Source: Tolypeutes matacus (taxonomy: Eukaryota; Chordata; Mammalia; Cingulata; Chlamyphoridae). From it: DNA of 64,000 nucleotides. Below are positions 38,960 through 50,889 of this stretch, in pieces; the first letter of the stretch is position 1; the number at the start of each line of letters is the position of its first letter. The DNA is taken from the NCBI GenBank assembly GCA_026826555.1, contig JAKSZT010053764.1:18423533-18487532 (forward strand). The letters are read 5' to 3'. Both the position numbers and the translations under genes were made by a program. The notes below the pieces were generated by a model. It saw only the letters and a list, made by a program, of their open reading frames with translations, was not told the DNA's origin and did no database searches.

Positions 38960-40020
38960 CAAAAGAGGCAGAATTTGGAACAACTAATCAAAGAAATTCA
39001 AACAAATCTAAATCAATTCAAGGAGATATGGAAAATATGGATATAGAGCTAAAGGATATTGAGAAGATAATGTGAGAACATAAAAAAGAATTTGAAAGTG
39101 AAAAAAGAGGGAAGCGGCTGTGGCTCAATCAGTAGGGTTCCCGTTTACCATATGGGAGGCCCTGGGTTCGGTTCCCGGGGCCTCCTGGTGAAGGCAAGCC
39201 CGCCCGCATGGCGTGGTTAGCTGACCCAGCGAGCACAAGCAGCAAGGGGGGGATAAATGAATAAATAAATAAAATCTTTAAAAAAAAAAAAAGAAAGTGA
39301 AAAAAGAAATATAACAGAAATTAGGGGGTGAAAGTCACAATAATAGAGATTAAAAATATATTAGAGAAATATATATATATATATATTAGAGGCATACAAC
39401 AGCAGATTTGAACAGGTAGAAGAAAGAATCAGTGAACTAGAAAACAGTACAACTGAAATCATACAGTCAGAAGAATAGAGAAAACAATAGAAAAAATTGA
39501 GTGTGTCTCATAAATATGAGTGACAGCATGAAGTGCAAAAACATACACATCATGGGTGTCCCAGAAGAATAGAAGAGAAAAGGGGCAGAAAGAATATTTG
39601 AGGAAATAATGACCAAAATTTTCCCAACTCTTTTGAAATACATAAACATACATGTCCAATAAGCACAACATACTCCAAACAGAATAAATCCAAGACACAT
39701 ACTAATCAGAATGTCAAATGCCAAAGATAAAGAGAGAATTCTGAAAGCAGCAAGAGAAAAGTGACTCATCACATACATGGAATCCTCAATAAGACTAAGT
39801 GCTGATTCCTCATCAGAAACCACAGAGGCAAGAAGGCAGTGGTATGATCTATTTAAGTTACTGAAAGAGAAAAACTGCCAGCCAAAAATTCTTTATTGGG
39901 CAACTGTCCTTCAAAAATGAGGGAGAGTCTAAACTATTCATAGATAAACAGAAACTGAAACAATTTGTCAGCAAAAGGCCTGCCCTACAAGAATTACTAA
40001 AAGGAGTTATGCAGGTTGAA
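38960..40020 (+). pseudogene. L1 ORF1 remnant (RNA-binding protein)
   Basis: Encodes a decayed L1 ORF1 protein, the trimeric RNA-binding chaperone of the L1 particle. The coiled-coil part is readable as NSRFEQVEERISELENST at about 39390-39450. Near the C-terminus, WYDLFKLLKEKNCQPKILY (about 39841-39900) is the conserved C-terminal-domain motif. It is interrupted by a DAS-SINE at 39109-39292 and contains many stops and frameshifts. No function can remain. Confidence 0.75.
39109..39292 (+). mobile_element. Young DAS-SINE inside L1 ORF1
   Basis: Same subfamily as 36334-36519, with four substitutions between the bodies. A box at 39121-39135 and B box GGTTCGGTTCC at 39165-39175. Perfect 15-bp target duplication gaaagtgaaaaaaga (39094-39108 and 39293-39307). 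It inserted into the A-rich sense strand of L1 ORF1, as expected for L1 endonuclease-primed integration. Confidence 0.96.
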
Positions 40021-40265
40021 AGGAAAATACAGGAGAGAGTAGCTTGGAGTAGTGTAAAGAAATGAAGTGAGAATTGAGTAAATGCAAAACCCAATAGGAC
40101 TGCATCCTCAATATACAACTCTACTCTTTAATTCCTATAAGAGTCAGAATACAATTGAACAAGAAAAAGGTATATTTCCTGATCATGGGCATGCAAAATA
40201 TAAAGAGGTAAAGTAGGACAAAAATAATATAAAGAGGGGAAACAGAGAGATATGGGAGTTGAGAA

Positions 40266-40369
40266 TGTGTATGCTATTGAACCTAAGTTGGTATCTTTTC
40301 AAATTAGTAAGTNNNNNNNNNNTGTGTATGCTATTGAACCTAAGTTGGTATCTTTTCAAATTAGTAAGT
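40266..40369. other. Assembly gap flanked by identical 47-bp ends
   Basis: The 47 bases at 40266-40312, just left of ten Ns, are exactly repeated at 40323-40369, just right of the Ns. The sequence is the ordinary L1 spacer, present once in L1. This is most simply two contig ends that overlap but were not merged, so the gap is false and the second copy redundant. Confidence 0.93.
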
Positions 40370-40589
40370 TATAGATGTAGGTTATGTATTATAAATCCCA
40401 GGGTAACCACAAAGAAAATATTTTTCAAATATACAGAAAAAAGAAATGAGAAAGGGATCAGTCAGATAAATCACAGAAGACCAACAATAGACAAAGGGAG
40501 GTTGCAATAAAGGAGAAGAGAGACAAGAAAAAGATAAAACATATAAAAACCAAAGGATAAAAGGGCTGAAGTAAATACTGACTTTATAG

Positions 40590-43500
40590 TAATATCACTG
40601 AATGTTAATTTATTAAACTCCCTAATCAAAAGTCACAGATTGGCAGAATGGATAAAAAGCTTGATCCAACTATATGTTGCTTACAAAAAGTTACCTTAGA
40701 CCCAAAGACACAAATAAGTTGAAAGTGAAAGGTTGGAAAAAGATATTCCATGCAAATAATAACTAAAAAAGATCTGGGATAACTATACTAATATCAGACA
40801 AAATAGACTTTAAATCAAAAGTTGTTACAAGAGACAAAGAAATACACTATATATTAGTAGAAGGGTCAATCCACCAAAAAGAAATAACAATCATAAATAT
40901 TAATGCACCTAACCAAGGTGTCCCAAAATACATGAGTCAAACACTAACTAAACCAAAGGAAGAAATAGACACCTCTACAATAATATTTAGAAAATTCAAT
41001 ATACCACTCTCTTCAGTATACAGAAGATCAATAAGGAAACAGAGAACTTTAATAATATGATGAATGGACTGACATAGACATAAACAGAGGATTGAACTCC
41101 CAAACAGCAGGATATACATTCTTCTGAAATGCACATGGATCATTCTCCAGGAAAGACCATTTGTTGGGTTAAAAAATATGTCTTAGGGGCATTGTCACAG
41201 TGAGTAGAGATTCACACAATATCCGAAAGAGTATTGAATTCCCATCCTGGGGAGCTCTGCCACATTCTCTAATGGAACAGCAACAATCTCCCAAGTACAG
41301 GGGCAATGACCAGTGAAGAAGGATGGTCCATTGATGGGCCCTTGATACTGATGACTATGCTTATTAGCCTTTGCTCTTGAAATTGTAACATAGCCTAGTG
41401 TTGTAGGATACCTAAGAGTTATTTCCTGAGAGCCTCCTTGTTGCTCAAATGTGGACTCTCTCTAAGCCAAACTCAGCATATAAATGCATTACATTCCCCC
41501 CACCCCCACCCCCAGCCCCGCATGGGACATGACTCCCAGGGATGAGCCTCCCTGCCACCGAGGGATTACTACCAAGCACCAACTAGCAATACAACTGGAA
41601 AAAAAACTTGAATAAAAGGGGGAAAAGGTAAAGACAAATGAGTTTATATGGCTAAGAGACTTCAAAGTGAGTCGGGCGGTCATCCCAGACGTAACGCTTA
41701 TGCATGTCTCACAGGATTGCATAGACTGCCAAAGTAGATACTACCCCAAATAGTGGGGCTCCTGAGGGCTCTGGAGACACCCAGGTCCTACAGTCATGGC
41801 AGATAGCTCCAGAGTTTGGTGCCTTGCCAGTGGGCCCTACTTTGGAGTTTGTGCTCCCAAGTGTGACAGAGTTGGACTCAGTTGTGACTTCTCTACACAT
41901 GCTTCTTCTGTCCCTTCTATTTGAACCTATAGTTGGTGCTGGAATTGGTAGGTGTATGTCCAAGAGACTTGAATCTTTGGGCTGTCCATGTGCCAGCTGG
42001 TCACAGAGCCTCAGTGGAGTTGCAACACCTACTCTCCAGTTCATGGGACTCACCCAGGACAACTAACAAGGAGGAGAGGATAGACAAACACCTTATTAAG
42101 GAACTGAGAGAGTCTACAACTGCAAGAAGAGAGTCCCATCCATCAGCCATATGAAATCGAAGCCCCCTCTCTATTAGAGGTGGAGTGGACATTACCATCC
42201 CAGAATCCTCAGGATTGGGGAATGAACTATGGATTGGAGTGCACTTACTGGTATTCTACAATAGACTTATTGTGATTCTAGCAATGGAAGAAAATATATC
42301 ATTGATGTGGAGACAGTGGCCACTGGAGGTGCTGAAGGTAGGGAGAGGGAAAAAGAGGTGTATTATGGGGGTACTTTTAGGACTTGGAATTGTCCCGAAT
42401 GACATTACAACAACAGATACAGGCCATTATATATCCTGCCATAACCTACAAAATTGAGTGGGAGAGAGTGTAAACTACAATGTAAACTATAATCCATCCT
42501 TAATGGCAATGTTCCAAAATGTGTTTATCAATTGCAATGAATGTACCACACTAATGAAAGAAGTTGTTAATGTGGGGAAAAGTGGGAGGTGTGGGAAGTG
42601 GGGCATATGGGAATCCCTTATATTTTTTTATGTAACATTTTATGTAATCTAAGTATCTTTTCAAAAAAATAAAAAATATATTTAAAAAATACATCTCGGT
42701 AAAAATTAAATATTTAAACTATACAAAGCATCTTCTGTGACCATAATGGAATAAAGCTAGAAGTCAATAGCAGGCAGAGAACTGAAAAATATATGGAAGT
42801 TAAATAACACACTTCCATACATTCAGAAGGTCAAATAAAAAAATGCAAGGGAAATCAGTAACTTTCTTCAGATGAATGAAAAAGAGAATGCAATAAGAAA
42901 ACTTATAAAATGCAGCTAAGGCTGGCTGATAGGGAAATTTATAGCCCTGAATGCATATATTGAAAAAAAAGAAGAAAAGTTTTAAATCAAATACCTACTG
43001 CATACCTGGAGGAACTAGAAAAAGAACAGCAAACTAAACCCAAAGAAAACAGAAGGAAAGAAATAACAAAGATTAGAGCAGAAATAAATGAAATTGAGAA
43101 TAAAAAACAGCATTACAAAACCGAAAGTTTTTTTTCTTGAAAAGAGCAATAAAATTGACAAACTCTTAGCTAGACTGATAAAGGAAAAAAAAAGAGAGCT
43201 ACTGCAAATAAATAAAATCAGGATGAGAGGTGGGACATTACTACTTACATTGCAGAAATATATAGGATCATAAGAGGATACTATAAACAATTGTATGCCA
43301 GAAAATTAGACAACCTCGATAAAAATCAAAATTCCTAGAAACACAAGAACAACCTACACTGATTCTAGAAGAAACAAAAGATCTCAACAGAACAATTACA
43401 AGTAAAAAGATTGAATGAGTTACCAAATGACTTCCAACAAAGAAAGGCCCAGGACCAGATGGCTTCACAGTTGAATTCTACCAGTCATTCCAAGAATAAT

Positions 43501-45130
43501 TAATACCAATCCAGCTCAAAATCTTCCAAAAAATTGAACAGGAGGGAACACTACCTAGCTCATTCTATGAGGCCAACATCACCCTAATACCAAAGCCAAA
43601 CAACAATACTACAAGAAAATACAATTGCAGACCAATTTCTCTTATGCATATAGTGGCAAAAATCTTCAACAAAATACTTGCAAAGCTAATACAGCAACAT
43701 ATTAAAAGAATTACACACCATGATCTAGTGGGTTTTATCCCAGGTATACAAGTTGGTTCAACATAAGAAAATCAATTAATGCAATATACCACATTAACAA
43801 AATGAAGGGCAAAACCCACATGATCATCTCAATTGACATAGAAAAGGCATTTGACAAAATCCAGCACTGCTTCTTGATAAAAACACATAGAAACCTAGGA
43901 ATATAATGAAGATGTCAATTCTATCCCAAATTATTTACAGATTAAATGTAATCACAATCAAAATTCCAATAGCCTACTTTGTAGAAAAGCCAATTATAAA
44001 ATTTATTTGAAAGAGTAAGGGGCCCCAAATAGCCAAAAACATCTTAAAAAGAAGACCAAATTGGGGCATGCACACTTCCTGACTTTAAAGAATCTTACAA
44101 ATCTACAGTGGTCAAAACAGCATGCTACTGGCACAAATATGGATATATAGAACAATGGAATCAAACTGAAAGTTCAGAAATACCCTCACATCTTTAACCA
44201 CTTGATTATTGACAAGGCTGCTAAGTCCGTTCAATTGGGAAAAAAGAACCTCTTCAACAAATGGTGCTGGGAGAACTGGATATCCATATGCAAAAGAATA
44301 AAGGAGATCCCCAACTCATACCATATTCAAAAATTAACTCAAAATGGATCAAAGGCTTAAATATAAGACAAGCACTATAAAACTTCTAGAAGAAAATGTA
44401 GGGAAACATCTTCAGGATCTTCTATTAGACAATGATTCCTTACACTTTACACCCAAAGCACAAGCAACAAAGGAAAAAAAATAGGTAAATAGGACCTCAT
44501 CAAAATTAAAAACTTCTTTGTATCAGAGGACTTTATCACTAAAGTGAAAACATAACCTACTTAATATCTGGGGAAAATATTTGGAAACCACATATCTGAT
44601 AAAGGATTAATATCCAGAATATATAAAGAAATCCTTCAACTCAACAATAAAAAGACAAACAACCTAATTTAAAAATGAGCAAAAGACTTGAACAGACATC
44701 TCTCCAAGATAATATACAAATGGCCAGAAAGCAAATGCAAGGATGCTCAACATCATTAGCCATCAGTGAAATGCAAATCAAAACCACAATGAAATACCAT
44801 TTCATACCCATTAGAATGGCTGCTATTAAACAAACAAAAACAAAAATGACAAGTGTTGGAGAGAATATATAGAAATAGGAACACTCATTCATTGCTGGTG
44901 GCAAAGTAAAATGCTGCTGCTGCTGTGGAAAACAATTTGGCAGTTACTGAGAAAGCTAAGTGTAGAACTACCATATGACCCAGAAATCCCACTAGTCAGT
45001 ATATACCCAACTGCATTAAAAGCAGGGATGTCAACAGATATTTGGACACCAATGTTCATAGTGGCATTATTCACAACTGCCAAAAGCTGGAAGCAACTCA
45101 AGTGTCCATCAACTGATGAATAAAATGTGA
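40590..45130 (+). pseudogene. L1 ORF2 remnant (endonuclease and reverse transcriptase)
   Basis: The N-terminal endonuclease is readable as ITILISDKIDFKSKVVTRDK, followed by the 'NAPNQGVPKYM' region. The 1.5-kb retroposon interrupts it at 41184-42681. The sequence resumes with 'catcttctgtgaccataatg'. The reverse transcriptase has [17 protein letters not shown] and a frameshifted [11 protein letters not shown] at about 43840-43870. A deletion there removes the following domain, including the FADD catalytic motif. The C-terminal region continues with 'tctacagtggtcaaaacagc', 'gatattggggcatgc'-like sequence and SIPNCIKS-like frames to WKQLKCPSTDE at about 45090-45120. Inactive. Confidence 0.82.
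41184..42681 (+). mobile_element. Copy A: 1.5-kb non-coding retroposon with L1-like 3' tail
   Basis: A 1498-bp insertion between two halves of an L1 ORF2, flanked by a 15-bp target duplication: ttaaaaaatatgtct (41169-41183) and ttaaaaaatacatct (42682-42696), 13 of 15 identical. It ends with aataaa-like sequence and A-rich tail. No open frame is conserved with the other copies, so it is non-coding. The body ('catgggacatgactcccagg', 'ctccctgccaccgaggga') matches the minus-strand copy at 61346-62930 through its length. The last ~200 bp ('gtaccacactaatgaaagaa', 'gggcatatgggaatccctta') resemble L1 3'UTR ends, including the host L1's own at 45630-45690. Probably an L1-mobilised non-autonomous element, or a long L1 3'UTR copied without ORF2. 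Confidence 0.8.
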
Positions 45131-45730
45131 TATACATACAATGAATATTATTCAGCTATAAAATGAAAGAAAGTTCTGATACATGTGAAAACATGAGTTA
45201 GCCTTGATGACATCATGTTGAGTGAAATAAACTAGACACAAAAGGATAGCTATTATATGATGTCACTAATTTGAAATAATTAGAATAAGCAAACTCATAG
45301 AGTAAAAATCTAGAATATAGGTTACCAGGGGACAGGGTTGGGATAAAGAATGGGGAAGTTAAGGCTTAAAATGAACAGGGTTCCTATTTGGAGTGAAGGA
45401 AATTTTTTAGTGATGGATGGTGGTGATGATGGCACAACATTGTGAATACAATTAAGAGCACTGAAATATATATCTGCATGTGATTAAAAAGGAAATTGTT
45501 AGATTGTATATTTGGCAACAGAATAAAAAAATTTTTTTACATCCATGGAACTACACTACACAGTAAACCCTAAATTCAACTATGGACCATATAGTACAAT
45601 TATAAAATGTGCTATCATCAATTGTAGCAAATGTTCCACACTAATGCAAAGTGTTTATAAGAGGGTGGTATACGTGAATCCTGTATTTTATGCATGTCTG
45701 CCCTATAAAAGCACAAATTCTCTAATAATG

Positions 45731-46295
45731 AAAAAAGTACAAGAAAAGAAAATAAAGCGTATGCTTTCTTTTAACAGTTCAGAATTGCTACCAGAAAACT
45801 TGGTGTTGAATTTTTTAACTATAGTATATGGCAAATTTCCTAACAAATCTGGGTTTGGGAAAGGAGAAAAGGAAGGCAAGTATCACCTGTTTACAAATTT
45901 CAAGTAGAATGATTAAAAAAAAAAAAAAAAAAAAAATCCTGTAAAATAATGTAGTGCTGGAGAGCAATTTTTAAAATTTCTTATTTTAGTTAAAATTTGG
46001 CTCCCTAAGCAAAGCAAAGCAATTGAGCCAATAATAATTAGGCTCCTATTCTTTGAGTGGGTCTTACGGGTAAGCAAGTCAATGAGAAAAGCTCCCAACT
46101 TTGATTTAGCAATTCTTGAGTGGATCAGACCAATGAATGTGTGCCTTAAAGGGATGGACATGGTTAGTGAGGGAAGTGCTCTGAGAGGTGAGCCTCAGTC
46201 TCAAAGGAGAAATAATATGGCTCACTCATACCAACCCAACTCTTGCTCTTGCTACATCCAGAAGCTACCCCAAATCTATTTCCTTTTATCCACAT
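45731..46295. other. No gene recognised; poly(A) run
   Basis: Holds a run of about 23 A at 45914-45937. I see no transposon that I can name next to it. Confidence 0.4.
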
Positions 46296-46299
46296 TTCC

Positions 46300-46945
46300 A
46301 CTATCTTCATCATGTCACCACTATTTCCTGCCTGGACTAATAGTCTTCTACCTGGTCTCTGCTTATGCTCTTGCTCTCTACAATCTATTCTCCATGTAAT
46401 AGCAAAAGTGATATAAATCAGATCATATCACTCCCCTGCTTAATACCCACCAAATGACTGGTATCCTATCACAACTAAAATCTACATTTTTAACCTTGTT
46501 CTACAATGCCGTATATAATCTGGACCCTGCCTCTCTGAACTCATTGCAAACATTATCTACCCTGTCCACAACTTTTTGACCAAAGTGGTCTTTCCTCACC
46601 TTAGGGTCTTTATACTAGCTCCTTCCCTATTCTTGGAATGTTTTTTATCTTGATGGTCACAGGTCTGGCTTCTTATTATCATCCATGTTTCAGGTGAGAT
46701 ATCAGCTTCTTAGAGGCCTTCGCTGGCTACTCAGTTCAAAGCAACCGTTTCCTCTTTTTACATCCTATTTAATTCTCTGCCTAAAACTTCATGCTTTCTG
46801 GCATTATTCTTTTTTGTATGTTTATTTTTTGTCTCTCCCCACTAGAATAAAGAGAGCAAAAGACCTTGTCTTCCCTGTTCCTGCTGTTTCTACAGAGCCT
46901 AGAAAAAAGTTTAGCATATAGCAGGTGTTCGATAAAAATTTGTCA
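46300..46945 (+). mobile_element. L2 LINE 3' end
   Basis: Long sense L2 with ordered landmarks: 'actaatagtcttctacctgg', 'aatcagatcatatcactccc', 'tataatctggaccctgcctc', 'cactagaataaagagagca', 'agaccttgtcttccctgttc', and the 3' end 'gcaggtgttcgataaaaatt'. Confidence 0.88.
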
Positions 46946-47564
46946 AAAACTATGAAGGAATTAGGAAACAATGGGTCCTAGGATGGTAGCCAAAATGAAC
47001 AGGTAACAATTGAAATTTGCTTTCATTCAAATTGGTGTCCTTGCTTTGATCTAAAAAAACTTACTAAAATTCCAATTCCTCTTCTGTACAATAAGCTTCA
47101 CTTATTTGAAGACAACATTACATTGTCTAATGTCCAAGTCTTTTCTTTGTCAATTAAAAAGCTCCTGTTTTTTAAAATTTGCCATTTTGGGGGAAAAGAT
47201 TTAGAACAAAGTACACAGTGGGCATGAAATGTCAAATGCTCTCAATAGGTTTAATTTGTACAAAGCCCAATAAATTTGCCCAGGCTTGCTAGATTATTAT
47301 CTTCTTAACAATCTAATTTAAAAAAAATCAAATAGCTATCAGTTTGCTGGGTTAGGGAGCCTAAGTAGATATTTTAACATGTCCTAACTTAGGCAATTAT
47401 GATGCATTTTTCTTCAATCAGATTTATTTTACGATAAGCACAAGGAAACTCAAAATCTCAAACCTGATTTTTACCATTTTTACCCTCCCAACACTCTCTT
47501 TCCTGATTGCACCATCAGCAACAGTGTAATCTTTAGTTTACTATTGTCCAACAATAATAATTTC
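46946..47564. other. No gene or repeat recognised
   Basis: AT-rich sequence with no coding signal. Confidence 0.4.
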
Positions 47565-47735
47565 TATTGTGCTTTATTAATTACTAAAATCTGTCGAGTG
47601 CTTAACATGTGCCAGCTAGTGTTCTATATGTTTCACATAGCTTATTTCATTTAATCCTAATGAGATGTATATGGTTCTTTACAGATGTGGAAACTGTGGC
47701 ATAGAGTGATGGTATTGTGATATATGATAATGGTA
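47565..47735 (-). mobile_element. MIR SINE (antisense)
   Basis: 'gagtgcttaacatgtgccag', 'gtgttctatatgtttcacat', 'ttcatttaatcctaatgaga', 'acagatgtggaaactgtggc'. Confidence 0.82.
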
Positions 47736-48134
47736 GAGTTTGAAAAGCCTAAATGTAGGTTTTACATTTATTCCTAATAAATTGCACCTTGCTTTATTCA
47801 ACCAATGCTAAGACGTTTTAGCAACCCGATTCTGTCTTCACTTACAACCTAACCTAGTTTTAGGTTATCCACAAATTTGATAATCTGCCATTTATGTATT
47901 TCTCAAGTTGTTTATGAAAACATTAACCAAGAATGGGTCAAGGATGGAGTTCTGGGATATGATCACTAAATATCTCTTTCTCAATAGATTATATCACATT
48001 TATCAATACTCTTTGAAATGGTCATTTCATTTTCATTTATCAACTTCCCCAAGTTCACCTTTTTCTATCCTGTTACTGTTGACATAATTAGATATACTAT
48101 TTAATAGCATTCTTGGGATATGCCTTCCCTGTTC

Positions 48135-48375
48135 TCTTTCATGGCTTTATCGAATAGAGATTAAGATCATAGATTCTGGAATGTGACTACGTAGGTTCAG
48201 ATCCATGCTCCCAACTTTTAGCTGTGTGGCCTTGGTTTAGTTACTTCATTAAACCTCTGTTACCTCATCTATAAAATGGGGGGAAGTAATGCTTATGAAG
48301 AGCAAGTGAGAAAATACATGTAAAACACTTATCCCAGAGCCTAGCATTGAATAAGTGTTTAATAAATGTTAGCTC
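48135..48375 (+). mobile_element. MIR SINE
   Basis: Nearly complete sense MIR: 'agattctggaatgtgactac', 'gtaggttcagatccatgctc', 'agctgtgtggccttggttta', 'ctcatctataaaatgggggg', and tail 'gtgtttaataaatgttagct'. Confidence 0.88.
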
Positions 48376-49335
48376 TTCTTAACATTGTTTAGTTAACCTA
48401 GCCAAAAAGAAAATGAAGTTAGTCTTATATAGTTTTAATCTTCATAAGCCTATGGTAGGTCCTAGTGAATACACTTCCCTTTGTAAGAATTTATAAGCTC
48501 TTGTTTTATACTATTTGAAAAACCATCTAGTTCAATATTCTATTATATAATTTTGCACAGGGATTGATGTTAGGTTCCACAGATCTATAATTGCAGAATT
48601 TATCTTTTTCACTTACTGTAAATTTGCACCGCATTTGCTTCTCTCCAGTCCTTTGACACCTCTCCCTTTCTCCACCAATTCCTTAGAGAATGCTAAATCA
48701 GAAGTCTTATCCTCAGGTTCTCACCAACCCTGCAGTGGAGTTCGTCTCAGCCAGGGCACTTGATGCTCCTTATCTTCTCACTTATCTTTGACATCAGTTC
48801 ACTCCTAAGCTAGTTTGTTCTACCCTTTCCAGTCTGAGGATCATTGTCTTTGATGCAGAAGACAGGCAGAACAGGAACAGAGTGGTCCTGCTTTCTTTTC
48901 GTCATCTGCTAACACCATCTGTCTCAAGCAGAGGGCCTACCCCTTCCTGTTAGTTCTTCTTGCTCATCATTTTAACCTCTAAAATCTCTCCTTTTTGCCT
49001 TATTATTTTACACAAACATGAGTCCATGAGACTTTATGCCTTAAAATATTCTTAAAGACCCATATACAATTATTTTAAATTCACCTTTGTTTGCACATTC
49101 CTCTTTCTAGCTTTTGTTTATAACTTTTTAAAACATAAGCTTAGACACTTCCAGACTAAAATGACATTGGAAATAGTTTCTCCAAGTTTCTACCTAAAAT
49201 ATCTTTTAAGACTCAGATTAAAAACAAAAACTCATATTCAATGAGACTCTGAGAAGTTTAAAATACTACTATTTTTAAATTGCCTGCCAGCCATGTTTCA
49301 GTTTTAAGTGATTACAGAAAGTAAACTTGTTAAGT
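48376..49335. other. No gene or repeat recognised
   Basis: No coding signal and no repeat that I can name. Confidence 0.4.
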
Positions 49336-49339
49336 AAAT

Positions 49340-50640
49340 TTGAAGTGAGTATGTGATGTGTGGGCTAAGACTGTAGCAGTGAAGATGATAGTAAGGGAAC
49401 ACATTCAGTATATACTGAAAGTAGCACTAACAGGACTTAATGATGGATCAGATAAGGGTTGTGAGAAAAAGAAGAATCAAGGATCCTAAAACCCAGAAAT
49501 TTTTAGTTTGAGCAATAAGGTAGATGGTACATCTATTTAGTGAGAGGTGGAAGACTTAGGAGAAGCAAATTGGGAAGGGGCATTAATATTTCTGCTTTGG
49601 TTATTTTCATTTAAAGTTAAAATTTTCCATTAGACGTCCAAATTGAAATGTCAAGTACAATGTAGATTTTGGAGTTCAAAAGAGAGGGCAGGCTGAAGAT
49701 ATAAATTTGAGTTATCTGTTAAAGATGGTATTTAAAGCCTCAGGACTAGCTGAAATCATCTAGATGACATCATAGAGGTGAGAAGAGAGCCAAGGAGTGA
49801 GCACTGGGTCACTGACATTTAGAGGTCTGGGAGAGGAGGTGAAGGAGTCTGCAACGAAGCAGCCAAAGATATGAGAGAAAAGCCAGACAAGCATGATATT
49901 CTGAAAACCAAGTGAAGAATGTGCGTCAAGAAGGAGGGAATAGTCCCTTATGTCAAGTGTTAAGAGCTCAAGTAAAATGATCTCAGAAAATCGACCATTA
50001 GATTTAGCAAGATGAGGTCATTGGTGAGATAAGGCTCATTTCATTAGAGAGGTCAGGAGAAATACCTAATTAGAAAAGAGATTTGGAGAGAAATGGAGGT
50101 GAAAAGGTAGAAACAATGAGTGTAGACAACTTTGACATTTCCTGTGAAGGGGAACAGAGAAATGGGGTGGTGGTTGGAGTAGTATATGGAGTCAAAGGAA
50201 GGTTGTTTGTTTGTTTGGGTGGACAATCTTAAAGCATGCTTGAGTTTAGATAGGAAAGATCCAGTAAAGAAAGGGAAATTAATAATCTAGTAGAGAAACA
50301 AAAGAATGGGAACAAAATCATCCTTAAAAATAAGGGGAGAGGTTGGGCTAAGGTAGGTGCTGTGAAACTTACTTTATAACTTGAGGGGAGGCCAATATGT
50401 ATGTACAGATACAAGTAGGTTGATGGGATATTGGTCAAAGGATAAGATAGTTCTTATTGGAGTGGAACTATTTTTAAATAAAATATGCAGAGAATTTATT
50501 ATCTTGCAGTAAAGGGAAGAGGATATTGGAGATTTGAAATCACCCTTTCAGAAAATGGAAAAGTAAATTTACTAGAGAAGTGGGATAGGATTGTTTGGCA
50601 ATGTTAAGTGACCATTTGAAGTGAGTGGTCATGGATTTGA
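49340..50640 (+). mobile_element. Long ancient dispersed repeat, family not named
   Basis: Reads like a known mammalian dispersed repeat of more than 1 kb in plus orientation. Typical phrases: 'ggcaggctgaagatataaat', 'tggtatttaaagcct', 'gagtgagcactgggtcactg', 'ccaagtgaagaatgtgcgtc', 'caagaaggagggaatagtcc', 'ggggaacagagaaatggggt'. I cannot assign the family. No coding frame is seen, although the source element may once have been coding. Confidence 0.5.
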
Positions 50641-50889
50641 AATGACTTTGGTCAGTACTGCTGTGGTTCTCTTCTGTAATATTGTGGTGCTGTGAACAAA
50701 TGTGGAGTAAGTTGTTTAAGTAAGTTTAGGGTTTTTGCTCAGGATATGGCCAAAAATGAGATAAATGTGCAAGTAAGTTAATGGCAGTTATAAAGAAATT
50801 ATTCTAGGTCTGGACAAAAGAATCTAAGCCTGGTAACAAGAGAAGTGAAGGAAATGAGAAGGGTCTGTATTTTCTTCCTTTTGCTTGCT

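Larger units (their letters stand above)
38100..45730 (+). mobile_element. Nearly full-length L1, disrupted
   Basis: All parts of an L1M-type element appear in order. They are a 5'UTR-like region (38100 to about 38960, start uncertain), ORF1 (about 38960-40020), a non-coding inter-ORF spacer (about 40020-40590), ORF2 endonuclease (about 40590-41168), ORF2 reverse transcriptase and C-terminal region (42697-45130) and 3'UTR (45130-45730, ending in A-rich sequence after 'aataatgaaaaaagtac'). Insertions are a DAS-SINE (39109-39292) and the 1.5-kb retroposon (41184-42681). A 10-N gap with a false duplication lies in the spacer. Without the insertions the element is about 6 kb, normal for L1. It is inactive: many stops, frameshifts and a deletion in the reverse transcriptase. 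Confidence 0.88.

Noticed and set aside
40266..40369. 47-bp direct repeats with a spacer as a CRISPR-like or tandem repeat
   Set aside because: Only two copies, exactly at an assembly gap, within L1 sequence in a mammalian genome.
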